64,000 nucleotides of DNA, taken from positions 12,928,387-12,992,386 of the forward strand of contig JAEMBT020000006.1 of the NCBI GenBank assembly GCA_018873245.2, read 5' to 3'. The position numbers and the translations under genes were made by a program. The stretch is from Archegozetes longisetosus (lineage: Eukaryota > Arthropoda > Arachnida > Sarcoptiformes > Trhypochthoniidae). Every line of letters begins with the position of its first letter. Within the stretch, counting starts at the first letter, position 1. Below, in pieces: positions 23,342 through 35,011 of this stretch. A model generated the notes under the pieces. It saw nothing but the letters and a program-made list of their open reading frames with translations. It did no database searches and was not told the origin of the DNA.

Positions 23342-24461
23342 TTCAAATGAGTTTTACTGATAATATAAACTTCCACCAGTTTACTCTGAAAAATTTTTTA
23401 AATGTTTTTCAAATCTTGTACCGTACGTAAGTTTGTTTAAACTCGATATATATCCTTCAAGTGATCTGAAAGCAGTCTACGGAGAAAATTATTGCGTAAA
23501 ATCCCTAACGTTGATCACACGTCAAGTTATCAGCAATCATTCTTTGGAAAAATGTTTTTAAAGATTTGCTAAAAGTATGATAAGTTATACAACAGAGAGA
23601 CTCGTTGAAAATGAATGAAAGAATTATTCACTTGATTGATTAGGGAATCGAAAGTTCTGTCTTATTCTTATTCTCTAAACCACAAACACAAAACTTGAGA
23701 AAACTGGCCAATAGTTTATAACAATAGTTTGCCTTATAAAAGTGTTATTCAAGCAGTTACAACTAAAAGAAAGTAAGGCTGTAATTTGAGTTTTATCTGA
23801 CTAGTAAGTTTAGCAATAGTGAAAAAAATTAATAATAGTTCTATTGCCATCGATGTACTTTTTGTTGTATATTTTGTTACGAATATTTATGAATATAATA
23901 TTGAATTACGTTATTCTAGGAGTTGCTGCTTCTATTTCTCAGTCTCTTCAGTTATTCTTTCAATTCATACGTAAGAAAAGAGCAAATTTTACTCAAACTT
24001 GAGTTTTAATTTAATGAGAAAATATCTATTAGTCTGTAATAATATAAGTTTAAATACGAGCTATGAAAAAAAAATTTATGCTTATTAGAAATACTATTGA
24101 ATTTATTGTAATTATTTGTGGCGTTCCATCGTTCAAAAATTTTGACGAAAATTCGATTGATTAATAAGATGATTACAGGTTTAAAAGTAAGTGAAGCATA
24201 AGTTTAGATGCCTGTTGTCAATCTATACTTTTGCACAATATGAATAAACGAGGTCTTGCCTTCATTAAAGCCAATGCAATTTTGAGGTTCACACCGGGTG
24301 GCAAATAAATGTATGCAACGATTTAATGTTTTCAGGCATAAATCTCTCAGGATTCAAAAATTTTAGATTCAGACAATATTCTTTGCTGTCATGTATAATA
24401 TAGGCTGGAGTTTCAACACTTTGCCTCTTATTCATAGCAATACAGTTTTTGGTAGTATGTA
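23342..24461. other. Intergenic; nothing recognised
   Basis: AT-rich with no gene or bounded repeat. Confidence 0.45.
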
Positions 24462-24634
24462 GTGATCGCTCGCGACACTAGCACGACATTACAGTGTACA
24501 AATTGCAGCGCAAACAAACACCGTGTGCGACATTACTGCGTAAGTCAATACAGCGCAAATGAGACTACCGCGCAAATGACAATACCGCGCGGTAGTCTCA
24601 TTTGCGCGGTAATGTCATGTAGTCGCTCGCGACT
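24462..24634. repeat. GC-rich foldback island (about 170 bp)
   Basis: A GC- and CpG-rich island in very AT-rich DNA. A perfect 21-bp inverted repeat (GCGCAAATGAGACTACCGCGC at 24553-24573 and its reverse at 24587-24607) leaves a 13-base loop. The words GACATTAC (24485 and 24529, reverse at 24609) and TCGCTCGCGA (about 24466 and 24623) recur at the borders. It looks like a compact, perhaps recently arrived, mobile or structural element; no TSD was found. Confidence 0.6.
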
Positions 24635-24645
24635 CTATGTTTATG

Positions 24646-25292
24646 AAATTAGAATATTTACATAATCTTACCGATAAGACAGAGTCTAGGAATGTAAGTT
24701 TAATCAATGAATCGTAACCCATTTCCCTGTTCATATCGACTATGATCTTTATGCAATTTTTTCCCGTGTCTTGGTTATCGTCAATTTGTATTTACCAAGA
24801 GCTAATGCTTGAGCTGTCGTTTCAAGTCTGTGATGAAGAATACGAACCATTGCGTTAAGATCTCATTTCGATCAATTTTTTCACTTCAACTTTTATATCC
24901 AGCATTTTATAAATATGAGTGATAGGATAATCAATGGTATGTAAGAGTTTTAATGAGACGTTAAATGAAAGTAAATTTTTCTCATAGCAGAAAGAGTGAA
25001 TACTCTATCATAAAGTAAATATAAAAGTTTTATTTAAAACTTTAAAACTTATCAATTTTTTCATTTGCTCTCAAATTTATTTAATCGAAGTATGATTTTC
25101 ATATGAACAAAAAATATGTTTAAAGCTCAAATATATCATTGATGACCCTATTCTTCACACTTTGAATTGAACAACTATTGTTCCCTAAATGTACAAAAAT
25201 CTTAATTTAAAAATCAATTTATTTAGTAAATACTTGACATTAGAATAGATAGTCAAAAACAAAGATTTTTTTTCCAAAGAACTGTCTTACGA
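24646..25292. other. Intergenic; nothing recognised
   Basis: No gene, RNA or bounded repeat seen. Confidence 0.4.
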
Positions 25293-25300
25293 CTCATTTT

Positions 25301-25893
25301 TAGGGTTGCCACCTCAGATCAAGGGGCTTGCGGGTGCTTTCCGAATTAAAGGGGAGACTAAGAGCTTTTTGCAACAAAACTTCAGTGAAAATTATTTATT
25401 AGAGAATGATACAAAAATTTTATGAAATATGTCGATATATGCAAAACACGATACAATCATTGAATTTATGCATTATTTTGGAATTTAAATTTAAATGTGT
25501 ATTTTTTATTAGATTTTAATGTGCGAAACATGGAAATGATAAGAAATTGACCGTCTCATATCTTTGATTGATAAGAGTTTTCTAAGTCCTAAATATTTTA
25601 ACATTAATATCTCATTGTACACTTTAAATTCCTCGACATGTATATTTATAAAGTATCCTTTAAGATTAAGGTGAAAGGAATCTGTGAAATGTGTGCATGC
25701 AAAATATTTGTTGTGTTTGAGAATTATCATAACCTAACACGAAAAGTAATGCACTAAAAAGTGTATTAAGTGTGAATATATTTACATTTTGATACTCAAT
25801 ATTTATTCGTATGCGCGGGAGACTATACACCCGCACGTGCCCCATGCGGGTCGCGGAAGCTGACGGTAACTTGCGGGTGAGGTGGTAACCCTA
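25301..25893. mobile_element. Non-autonomous hAT element (593 bp, TAGGGTTGCCACC ends)
   Basis: The ends TAGGGTTGCCACCTCA and TGAGGTGGTAACCCTA are flanked by a perfect 8-bp duplication CTCATTTT (25293-25300 and 25894-25901). GCGGGT-rich boxes lie inside both ends. No transposase. A classic hAT non-autonomous copy. Confidence 0.9.
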
Positions 25894-26233
25894 CTCATTT
25901 TGTTAATTCATTTTCATTTATTCTAACATTAGATATTTGTGTTGCACATCAACGATAACTGCCTACAGTCGATATTCTCAACTTTCTTATTTTATCATCC
26001 AATATATTTTTTGAAGATTAATTGAGAAATTTAATTTACTATGGATATATTTGTATGAAGCTTATTGTAAAATACTGTATTAACTTCAATTTGACAAATC
26101 GGGTTGCAAATGTGCGGTGATGTAAAATTATTGCAAACTTAAACCGTGTTCATAAGTTAATTCGTAGATAAGATGTGAATTTTCCAAAAGATTTTAGAAA
26201 CAATTCGTTGAGCTGTTAAGTTAAAAAGTAGAA

Positions 26234-28260
26234 ATGAAATCAATTCAATGTCAAATCAAGTCAAACATAGTCTTAGAAAACTATCTAAACGTCGAACCTG
26301 CTGGAACTCATTTTTACACAATTGAAATAAAAACAGAATCAATTCTTCGAAATAGATCCCATAATCCAGCCTATACTTACGCAGTAAATCGGATTATGTT
26401 ATTCAGATTTTTTTGTTTCATCACTATTATCCTCTGTGAACAGGAAGATGCTGGTATTCGTTGGAGATTTCACGACATTCATGTGTGGTATTCATACAAG
26501 TCTAGTGATATTGATATCATCTTTGATGGCTCTATTCCCACAACTACTCAATTATTATAATCTTAATTGAGGCTCAATCCTAGAAAACAGCATATCTCAG
26601 GCAAACATATAATGTATAAAATAATTCTAAACACCGACTTCGTGACACTTTCTCGATAGGCTTAATGTGGACCCTCTTATCAGTTTTGGGGCACTAAAGG
26701 GATTTTAATCTAATTCACATATCATTGATAAAGGATTCAGTTTTTCAAATTTAAGCTCATAAACAGCTTTCTGTCAAATTGGTGGATCATTGTGACCACT
26801 GCTTATTCTAATAACAAACTTTTTCATTCAGTATTAGAGGTTTCTTCTGTCTAATATTGAAAATTTCAGGACTGCACAACTTTTAAATCATTGTAAATGT
26901 AAAGGAAATTGTATCAAAAATTATATTTGCAAACTTAATAATAAGTTATGCACAGATTTTTGCTCACGTGACGCTCAAAAATGTAATAAGTTCGTTTTAA
27001 TATTATATCTCAACATAAACATTACTTTAATTATGTTAAGCACATATTTCATAAAATATTTTACATTTCTACTAATTTTATTTTTAAAAAGCTATACAAA
27101 GACTAATAAATAAATAAAAGTTTGATTAAGACCGTATTTACATTGAATGCCATTATCATTTTCTATCAATGAGTTCAATCTACTTGTATAGAAAATGTTT
27201 TAAAATTTTTAAAAGTATTGATATATCATTTACAATAACATTTGGTTTGATGGCTAATCTTCTGATTCGTCAAAACTGATAAGAGGGTCGCACTAAACTT
27301 ATCGAGAAAATGCCGTCAAGTCCATGATTAGAATTATTTTATACATTTTTACGTTTGCCTGAGATATGCTGTTTTCCAGGATTAAGCCTCAATTATGGTA
27401 TTAATCCAAAATTTCTCAAACCTTCTGAGATGGTTTCAGGCCTGATAACTCCAAAAGGAACTGGAATGACTAATAAAGAATATAACTGGACATTCGTGAG
27501 AAAATCTAGAATTTCATTTATGCTTGATACTATTTATACGAATTATTTTATCAAAATTTTAACATTGATTGATTGTTTCAATTTTCCTCCATACCACACT
27601 TCAATTTGTCTTGGTATTCCCAATACAATTATATGGATATTATATTGCTATCACACATATAGTATTACTCTATGGCAAAGATTTGCTTTTACCAAATGTA
27701 AGGTAAGAAGATCAACTCTAAACCGAAACTGAAAATAGAAAACGGAATGGAAGTCAATAACATAACCCTAAGAAATTTTTGAAATCTTCTAATAGTTCGT
27801 ATTCGTAGATCAAAAAATATACTAAGAATTGTTTAGATAAAGTTTTACTATTTATTTGCATGACTTGTTCTCAATGATCAGTGCTTTCATATATCCGACA
27901 CTATCCAGTGGAATGAATCTGTTTTTAAAAATTATTTTTATTTATTTTTCTTCCATTTTGGTTCGCGTTCTCCTATTCATCATTAATATGACATCTTCAG
28001 TATCCTTTTAAGCTAACAATGTTCGTAAATAGATTTGTTATCATTTCGGTCGAGCAATCACTCCTCGATTATAAATTAATGGATTGGAAGTAAGTATGAA
28101 AAATTTTCAAGGGTTAGGTTAATTGAATAAAATTTGATTTATCTTAAAATAATGGTTTTTATCTTTGATTGATAGCATTGGACAGAAGAGAATAGAATTT
28201 TACCATTGGAATCTATTTATTATGAATTATTCTTGTGGATGCGAAGTAATACGTGAAGAT
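26234..28260 (+). pseudogene. Gustatory-receptor-like pseudogene, split by a transposon
   Basis: Homologous along its length to the GR-like locus at 52530-53751. Pieces in order: SGTH/AGTHFY-type N terminus (26234-26450); a frameshift near 26450, after which LVFVGDF and LFPQLLNYYNL continue; an 822-bp transposon (26569-27390); then NPKFLKPSEMVSGLITPKGTGM and IPNTIIW (27391-27720); a decayed stretch with stops (about 27720-28088) still readable as NMTSSVS...CYHFG ending at GTAAGT; and a last exon after TTGATAG (about 28182-28260) with EFYHWNLFIMNYS. An intact version would be a seven-helix chemoreceptor of about 400 aa. Several independent lesions show it is dead. Confidence 0.75.
26569..27390. 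mobile_element. 822-bp element with about 125-bp terminal inverted repeats inside the GR pseudogene
   Basis: The ends GAGGCTCAATCCTAGAAAAC and GTTTTCCAGGATTAAGCCTC begin inverted repeats that continue for about 125 bp at high identity, down to CCCTCTTATCAGTTTTG. It is flanked by AATT on both sides (26565-26568 and 27391-27394); deleting the element and one AATT restores the receptor frame (LNYYNL then NYGINP). No transposase. The long inverted repeats and 4-bp duplication do not match the mariner or hAT elements elsewhere in this window. Confidence 0.85.
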
Positions 28261-28489
28261 AAATCAATTTTTTTCATTTATTTTACCTTAATTTATGAAC
28301 TTTTGACAGATCATTGCAATCTTAGTCATTTATAGTTTCTAACAAGGAAGGTTAGATGGCTGTCAGCAATAGATTTTAAAACTTTGCCAAAGTATATGAA
28401 ACAAAAATGTAATAAATAATATTTATAAATTAGCAACTAAGGTTGTTTATTTAAACTAAAATCTTTATTCTTAGTGTCGGAAATCAGCT

Positions 28490-29090
28490 CACACCACAGC
28501 TCAAGCTTCCTACACTGAGCTGCCAGCTCACCCCACAGCTCAAGCTTACTACACTGAGCTGCCAGCTCAGCTTAGGTCATCTCCATGGGTAATAGTTTAT
28601 GGAATTTATTAGAGTTTACTATTCTTAAACGATTTATCCAAATAGAAATTTGATACTGTGAATGAAATACCTATAAATGATATGCTGTATAGTCTAATGA
28701 CGTTTAGTTTAACTTAAATGCTTTGCAATAATAGCCTATAGAAGTCGATTCTAAAACGTTTAAACTTTAAGATAGTGTTAAATATTGAATAATTTATTTC
28801 AAAAGAAGCTTAATGTGTTTGAATTCAATGCTTAAGTACTCTGATTCGGAATAAACATTAGTTTAACGATTTGATAGTTTGACCTTAATGTAGAATGACA
28901 AGATATTGAAATCTAAACCATTTAAAACTCTTAGACTAAACTTTCTTGCTTTGTATCTTATTTCTAGTATTTCTAATAAATATTGAAATTTTTCACGAAA
29001 AATTTGAATTTATCAATCATATTAGATCAGTCTAGTTCATAGCTCAGGCCAGCTCAAAGCAGCTCAGCTCAGGGTAACTGGACTGATGTC
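28490..29090. repeat. Region with AGCTCA-rich borders, including two tandem 39-bp units
   Basis: Two 39-bp tandem units start near 28490 (AGCTCA...CACAGCTCAAGCTT...GAGCTGCC, differing at two or three bases). A second cluster (AGCTCAGGCCAGCTCAAAGC) lies at about 29040-29075. Subterminal short repeats at both borders of an AT-rich middle look like a non-autonomous hAT element, but I could not find matching ends or a target-site duplication. Confidence 0.45.
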
Positions 29091-29374
29091 TATCACTATT
29101 TATTCTCCATTAATTTGAAGAGAGATTATTGACAAAGAAATGAAAAAACAGAGGAAATGAACAGTAACTACAAGTAATAAGTACACTCCCTGAACATTGA
29201 ATGTAAATTTCATGACAAATTTTTGTTAAAAATCATTTGAAAAAATGATATATGTATTCTTAATCTATTATTACTGAAGATGTTCAATTAAGAAACATCA
29301 TGAAATCATTTAATATGTGGAAAATGCACTGAGCACCAGACACAGAGGGTTTCTGAGGATCCAGGAGCATGGTA

Positions 29375-29718
29375 ATCTAGATATATACTCTACTCGATAA
29401 ACGAAAGTTCACACGATCTAAAAATTTATAACATTTTGTTGTAGATTAACAAAAACATCCTACTCTCAATAATTTTGCTACTATGAAATTTACGGTTCCT
29501 GTCATAGATAAAGGCTCACTGAAGGCATGTTGAGACGAAAGGCCCTAGATCCATGGAACATGAGTGATAGGAACCTACCCGATAAGTTCTTTCAAATGAC
29601 ACTCACGTTGGAGGACCATGAACCTTACGGATCAAAGTCCAGACCTGGGGCCCTATCGCCTATTGCCCTGGGTTCCTGATGATATCTTTCGTTCATTGAG
29701 TAGAGTATATATCTAGAT
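29375..29718. mobile_element. 344-bp MITE with 33-bp inverted ends
   Basis: ATCTAGATATATACTCTACT at the left and AGTAGAGTATATATCTAGAT at the right are inverted copies over about 33 bp, with TA on both flanks (29373-29374 and 29719-29720). The inside is richer in GC than the surroundings and non-coding. The direct duplication copy 1 begins inside its right end. Confidence 0.8.
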
Positions 29719-30433
29719 TAGAACTCAATCAAATCTAATTAGAAGAGTGATTAACCAAAAACTTAAATCACATAGAAGTAAATTATGCGAACTTTTAGGT
29801 TAATTAAATAGATTGAAGAGTTTGACAACACGAAACGTTAGCTTACTGGACATTTTCTCACTCTAATCAGTATGTAATCATGGTCTCCTTGCCCTGAAAG
29901 TGATGATAAAAGTTAAATGCAAAAGTCTGAGAAAATTCAAGCACAATTATAACATTAAATAGGAAATATTTTAATTACTTTAATTTCAATCTCTTCATGC
30001 AGAACAATCAAAAAGTTATCAAATAATTCAAGAATGTTCCCGAATCGTGTCAGCTTATCCCATATGTCGCCAATTTTTTGGTTCTTTTTCTCATTTAAAT
30101 CTTTGATAATCTGCCAGATGCTGACTGAAACCACTTCAGACGATCATAAATTGTGCTTGAGTATTTTCCAATTAATTGGTCGAGTTTTTTTAACTGATTC
30201 AACTCCATGTTCATACAAAACTAGAAAACGATTCCGATTATCAAATTGTATTGCCATTTGGTCTCACGCGAACTCAAATTCTAGGACTAAGCAGAGTACT
30301 ACGCACTTGTCAATCAATGATATAAGTACAGTATAAGAAATCCTTTTTTCGGTTTGAAAATTCATTAAAAATTATAGAGTGTAAAAGCGCAATACTAATT
30401 TATTTAAATTCAACTCTTCCTATTTCTTTTGAC

Positions 30434-30628
30434 TGAGGTGTACTTGCGGTCATTCTATCATGTGACCCGTTTTACGGAATCTAATATAGACATACGATTG
30501 AGAGCAGTCAATTATTTAGTTAATTTAATAGTAATTATTACTATTAAGAAATGGTGCGATAGAGAGCATATTTGTATAACATTTCGTAGAACGGATCACA
30601 TGATATAATGATCGCAAGTATCATTTCA
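30434..30628. repeat. About 195-bp inverted-repeat element inside the duplication (second copy at about 36940-37135)
   Basis: TACTTGCGGTCATTCTATCA at the left pairs in reverse with TGATATAATGATCGCAAGTA at the right over about 45 bp. It is present in both copies of the duplication, so it predates it. Probably an old MITE. Confidence 0.6.
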
Positions 30629-31320
30629 GAGGCATATAAGTATTTTATATTTGAAAAAATTGAACAAAATTTAAAGTTTTATGCAGAGTAATTTCGATAA
30701 ATAAGAAAATGTAAATCCAGCAAATATTTTTGCAGTTCTTGGTCGACTTTCAGAGAGGAGTATTGAGATTTTGAAGTTACTGCTTCATTCGACGAAAAAA
30801 AGTTTCTGAACTTATACTTCAATATTTTGAAGAATATTTGTGCCAAATAGTGTAATCAAAGAAGAATCTCTCTAAATTAATGACTCATGAGATGAAAATG
30901 AAGAATTTGATGATGAAAACGATGATAAACTAGATACTGGTTATAACCAGGACAAAATATTTATTTTTCTGTATGTATTCAAATATACAAACCTCATGTT
31001 AAATGCGCAACAGATTAAATTAATGTTTAAATAAATAAGTCTATTTGTCAGATGAAAATACGTCAAATAACAAATTATCGAATAAAAATGATTGAATCTT
31101 GATTTTATGTTTTACGAGTATTGGACATGGTTTGACATATTTTACTATTTATTATCCTTGACAATAATCATACATTTTTTATGCCAAAATAGAGTGAACT
31201 GGAAATTTAAGTCTATTTAATAATCTATCCAAATATTTGGCTTCAAATTATTGTGGCCTTATTTTGATCTTTATTTAAATTAATCTATTTTTTGATCAAC
31301 AATCTATTTAAGAAAATATA

Positions 31321-31843
31321 AGGTTGGAGAGAAATGAATGTCGTTTTTTTTGTACGTATATTAGAATGGTTCAAAAATACACTTAGGATTTGTTTACATA
31401 TCTTTTGTTTTGTGAATAAATACATTTAATATTAGTCTTTATTTCTATTAAATTACTATTTTAAAATTTTGATTTGATTTCGATTTGAACCATGTCTTTC
31501 GATGACAACATATTAGACATTGTATGTAGTATGAGTTTAAGCGTGGTAATAATGCAACGGTTGCCACCAAGAATATCACCGATACATATGGTGATGTATT
31601 AAAGGTCCGCACGTGTCAACGTTAGTTTGACAGGTTTGATCAGGCGATTTTGATCTGGAGAATCGACCTGGTTCTGGCCGACCTCAAGAGTTGGATGATG
31701 ACAAGTTGAAAGCTCTAGTGGAGTCTGAGCCTCGCCAATCAAGTCGGGACATGAGGCTGATATTAGGCTTCGATATTTATATTGTATTAATAAAATTTAT
31801 TTGAATTTTGTGATCAAATACGTCATTCATTTCTCTCCAACCT
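31321..31843 (+). mobile_element. Deleted mariner element (523 bp) with N-terminal transposase remnant
   Basis: The ends AGGTTGGAGAGAAATGAATG and CATTCATTTCTCTCCAACCT are inverted copies flanked by TA (31319-31320 and 31844-31845). Inside, about 31525-31755, with small lesions, encodes the helix-turn-helix start of a mariner transposase (YEFKRGNNATVATKNI, SGDFDLENRPGSGRP, LDDDKLKALVESEPRQ). The catalytic part is deleted. The other duplication copy has the empty site at about 37829, so this insertion came after the duplication. Confidence 0.9.
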
Positions 31844-32464
31844 TATACAAGTAACAATTAATGATTAACTAAATATTTATACTAGAGTAAAAGTTTGCTC
31901 TCTTACAGAAAGTGAACAGTGTTATCAAACGTGTTTCCAGCACTTTTTCGCAAGAATGCTGATGCAAAAACTTTGATGCAAAAACTAGAATATGAAATGA
32001 ATTTTTGAAATCCATGGCACTGCGTAAGTGGTCCGTTGAATCAGATTTTGTAATTCAATTGTAGCATAAGCGCTGATTAAGCTTTGAATAGGGTAAACTC
32101 ATCACAAATCCGTGAATCATCGAAAATAAATATTGAATGCAAAAGAAAGTTAGCTAAAAGCGCTTTTGGTTATCAGAAAATTATTTTGGAAACAACAGTT
32201 TAAAAAATTGATGGTTATTTGAATTGTATAGCTATTGAGGCGTACATTGGATTGTGAGAGTCTGACTTTTAGTAACTCGTTACATTAGCAAGAATAACTT
32301 CCAATATTAATTTATAACTTTAGGTATTAACTGATAAATATCTTTTGGCTATGAAATATTGTTAACTTTATTTTTGTACTTTTTATAAGGAGAAACTCTT
32401 TGATATTTTACTTCTGTTTTTGGGCCGAAATGACCTGGCACTCGTAACTAATTGATAAAAAATT

Positions 32465-32597
32465 AGTGAAACACTTGTGGATACAACTGATTCTGAGTCT
32501 CTCATTTGCTTTCATCTGAACCTAAATATATTACAACGGTCAATGATATTATCAATCTCGGTGGCTCAAGTTCCTTAGGCTCATTGTTAAAGATATG
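32465..32597 (+). pseudogene. Duplicated penultimate exon of an unknown gene, copy 1
   Basis: Matches 39437-39587. The readable part is EPKY...VND then LGGSSSLGSLLKI, ending in phase 2 at a donor ATATG|GTAAGC. The phase fits the terminal exon found at 39922-40000. The upstream part is frameshifted relative to the other copy and no terminal exon follows here, so this is a duplicate scrap. Confidence 0.5.
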
Positions 32598-32629
32598 GTA
32601 AGCGAATTACAGTAGTGTATAGATGGCGG

Positions 32630-32990
32630 AGTTAGGACAGTACGAATTCGTACTTTTCGTACCTCTCTAAAACCATTAAAAACCGTTAAATATTGGAGCT
32701 TTCACATCGTTTAATATGGAATTTTATCTAAAAGACTTCGGAAAACCACTAAAAGTCACCTAAAATCATTATGTCTTGCTAGTGCTATTCTGGGGCAGTA
32801 CGACTTCGTACTTTTCATACCCTCCAAAACCATTAGTAAAAACACTAAAAAATTGAACTTTTTGTATTGTTTTATATCTAATTTAAGCTAAAATACTGTA
32901 GAAATTCACCTAAAGCTATTATATTTCACTACTGCGGTTCTGGGACAGTACTACATGTACCGTGTCTACCCTCTAAAATTTCAAGCTCTC
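32630..32990. repeat. Diverged tandem repeat, about 150-165-bp unit, about 2.3 copies
   Basis: Units start near 32635, 32795 and 32945 with GGACAGTACGAATTCGTAC, GGCAGTACGACTTCGTAC and GACAGTACTACATGTAC, then share ACCATTAAAAAC, a CACCTAAAATCATTAT-type segment and a GGTTCTGG-type end. The ACGAATTCGT core is palindromic. Non-coding and satellite-like. Confidence 0.65.
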
Positions 32991-33086
32991 CAAATATATT
33001 AGCCCTCCAAAATTTAAAGCTTATCAAAATTTGCTCTATTTTTAGACGTTTTTAATTTTTCGGTTTTCGGAGTACATTCAAAGATT

Positions 33087-33908
33087 TTAAACTGAAAAAA
33101 AGTTATGATACAAGAAAATAATGAATATATTGATAATTACTGATATGATAATAATAAGTATCAGGAAAGCATAATTCATATTCGGCTGTGAGGATAAAAT
33201 GGATGACAAGCCGCTCTGTCGAGTTGAGTTATTTCGTCTAGAAAGCACTTCAAGTCGAAGGCCAGACACGGACAAATCATTAAGTAATTCCAATTGAATT
33301 TCGCATTGAAAAATGATTTCTTCTGGAATCATATTGGAAAACTTCTTGCAAAATTCTAAACAATCTGTTTCAAGTTCACGATAATTTCCAAACATTAGCG
33401 CAGATGCAACGGTGAGTACTTCGATTGCTTTAAAACTTGTTTCCACATTTACTACTAGAAATAATTTCGTGTCTTGAAATTGACGTCCAGTAATTCGCTG
33501 TATGTAGACTGCGTACTTGTCTGTTAAATCTTCTGCAAACGCTAGATGAACTTTCAGGTAATCAGCTGGAAAAGAAGTATTAAATTCCGTCCATCCTGTT
33601 TTAGCATATGGTGTATCTCTGGATTCAATTGGGACAACAAATAGAGCGGAATGTAGTTTGTGAATTCCTATGAAAACATGATATCCATCACGATCGTTAG
33701 CTTGTTGATGAATACGGTTAAATAGATCTTTAAATTGACCATCCCATTCTACACCATTGAGGTTTCTATTCTCTTCCGCGTTAATTAGATCTTTGACTTC
33801 ATCGAAAATTTTATATGAGACACCATCGACATAATGAACCAATTTATATCCAATGAAAGAGTGGGATCTATTCAAAGTGTGGACATTTGTGTCCAAATAC
33901 AAACGCAT
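33087..33908 (-). CDS. Intronless tail-anchored protein of unknown function
   Basis: A 273-aa open frame with a start codon and a clean stop. I do not recognise the family. The first 235 residues look soluble and globular (for example GYKLVHYVDGVSYKIFDEV, GYHVFIGIHKLHSALFVVP, VHLAFAEDLTDKYAVYIQ). Residues about 245-268 form one strongly hydrophobic helix (YAFLILIIIISVIINIFIIF) followed by only five residues, so the protein would be tail-anchored facing the cytosol. It lies alone between the two copies of the direct duplication and has no intron, unlike most genes here, so it could be a retrocopy or part of a mobile element. No copy appears elsewhere in the window. Confidence 0.65.
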   Translation of the reverse strand: MRLYLDTNVHTLNRSHSFIGYKLVHYVDGVSYKIFDEVKDLINAEENRNLNGVEWDGQFKDLFNRIHQQANDRDGYHVFIGIHKLHSALFVVPIESRDTPYAKTGWTEFNTSFPADYLKVHLAFAEDLTDKYAVYIQRITGRQFQDTKLFLVVNVETSFKAIEVLTVASALMFGNYRELETDCLEFCKKFSNMIPEEIIFQCEIQLELLNDLSVSGLRLEVLSRRNNSTRQSGLSSILSSQPNMNYAFLILIIIISVIINIFIIFLYHNFFSV

Positions 33909-35011
33909 TTTTATATCCGTGACACAAAATTAACGGATTCCTTTAGGTAGGTAGGTGTGTAACTTATTAACGTTTTTCGTTATACTTTACAATACTTACT
34001 GATAAGATTGTATTTGTCTTACGAAAGTAAAAATTGTAAAACCTAACTGATTTAATCGCTCTTAAAAATTAAACCTAAAATGCGTCGTTTTATTTTACGA
34101 TTCGTTACACCCTTTCAAAATATGTGGAGAGAATCCCAAACAATTGAGACGTTAGGTTTTTTTTAATTACTTATCAATGTTATCTTGTTTCATAGCATTT
34201 CATTTGCTTAAGGTAATATATATATATAAAGTTTATCTATACTACACTAAGTTCTAAAATTATGTAGTTATTACTGAAAACAAAAACAAGACATCTGTTG
34301 AGTAGAGAATAAGGTAAAAATTAAACGCAATTTCTAAATTTTATCAAAACCTTGCACACCTCTGATACGCAAGAAACTTATAACTAATATTTTATAGTTA
34401 TATATTTAATAATGAAACGCTTTATGAGATTTCGCTTTTCGATCAGTGATCTATCTCTGTATCATTAAGTATATATTCACTGTAGTCTTTGGAGTTTCTG
34501 TTGATATTAATGAGTATATGCTATATTAACTACATTTAAATGGAAATAAATACAAAATTTCTTAATAAATATAAAAAGAGTAAAAAAATTGATAATTTTC
34601 AAACCATAGTAATGATAAAGAAATCGACTATGTTCTTGTATTGCTTTTAATATTTACGTTTATCTATTCATTCTTTCTAAAATAAACTTGTTCTTTCTCA
34701 CATCATCATAAGAAAATCTTATTCTACTTAGACTCACTTAATTATTTTACATCAACTTCACCAAGTTTACCTCTTAATGCTTCATTCTCTGCTCCTTAAG
34801 CAAATATATCATCACTCATCATCTTAATAGACACAACTTAGACTACCTGGTCAGCGATTTATTCCTCAGTCTTTTTAGCTTGAATAGCAATAGTCTGTTA
34901 AGATAAAAAAGTTCACGAATTTTGCGAAAGAATCAGTTTATATTTTACTGTATACAAATATTCCACTCTACTATATAATAAATAGGGTCAACTCTTTTAT
35001 TTCATTCACAT
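33909..35011. other. Intergenic; nothing recognised
   Basis: Upstream flank of the unknown protein gene. AT-rich, no bounded repeats seen. Confidence 0.4.

Larger units (their letters stand above)
29707..32288 (+). repeat. Direct duplication, copy 1 (partner 36214-38254)
   Basis: Nearly identical to 36214-38254 over about 2.05 kb, apart from a 523-bp mariner-type element found only here (31321-31843). A 100-codon open frame (30034-30336) has its partner at 36557-36844, but a few small indels have changed its start and it has no family features, so I do not call it a gene. The left border falls about 12 bp inside the MITE end. Confidence 0.9.

Noticed and set aside
30034..30336. 100-codon open frame, repeated at 36557-36844
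   Set aside because: Both lie in the direct duplication, have indels that shift the start between copies, and show no domain, splice context or codon pattern of a gene.
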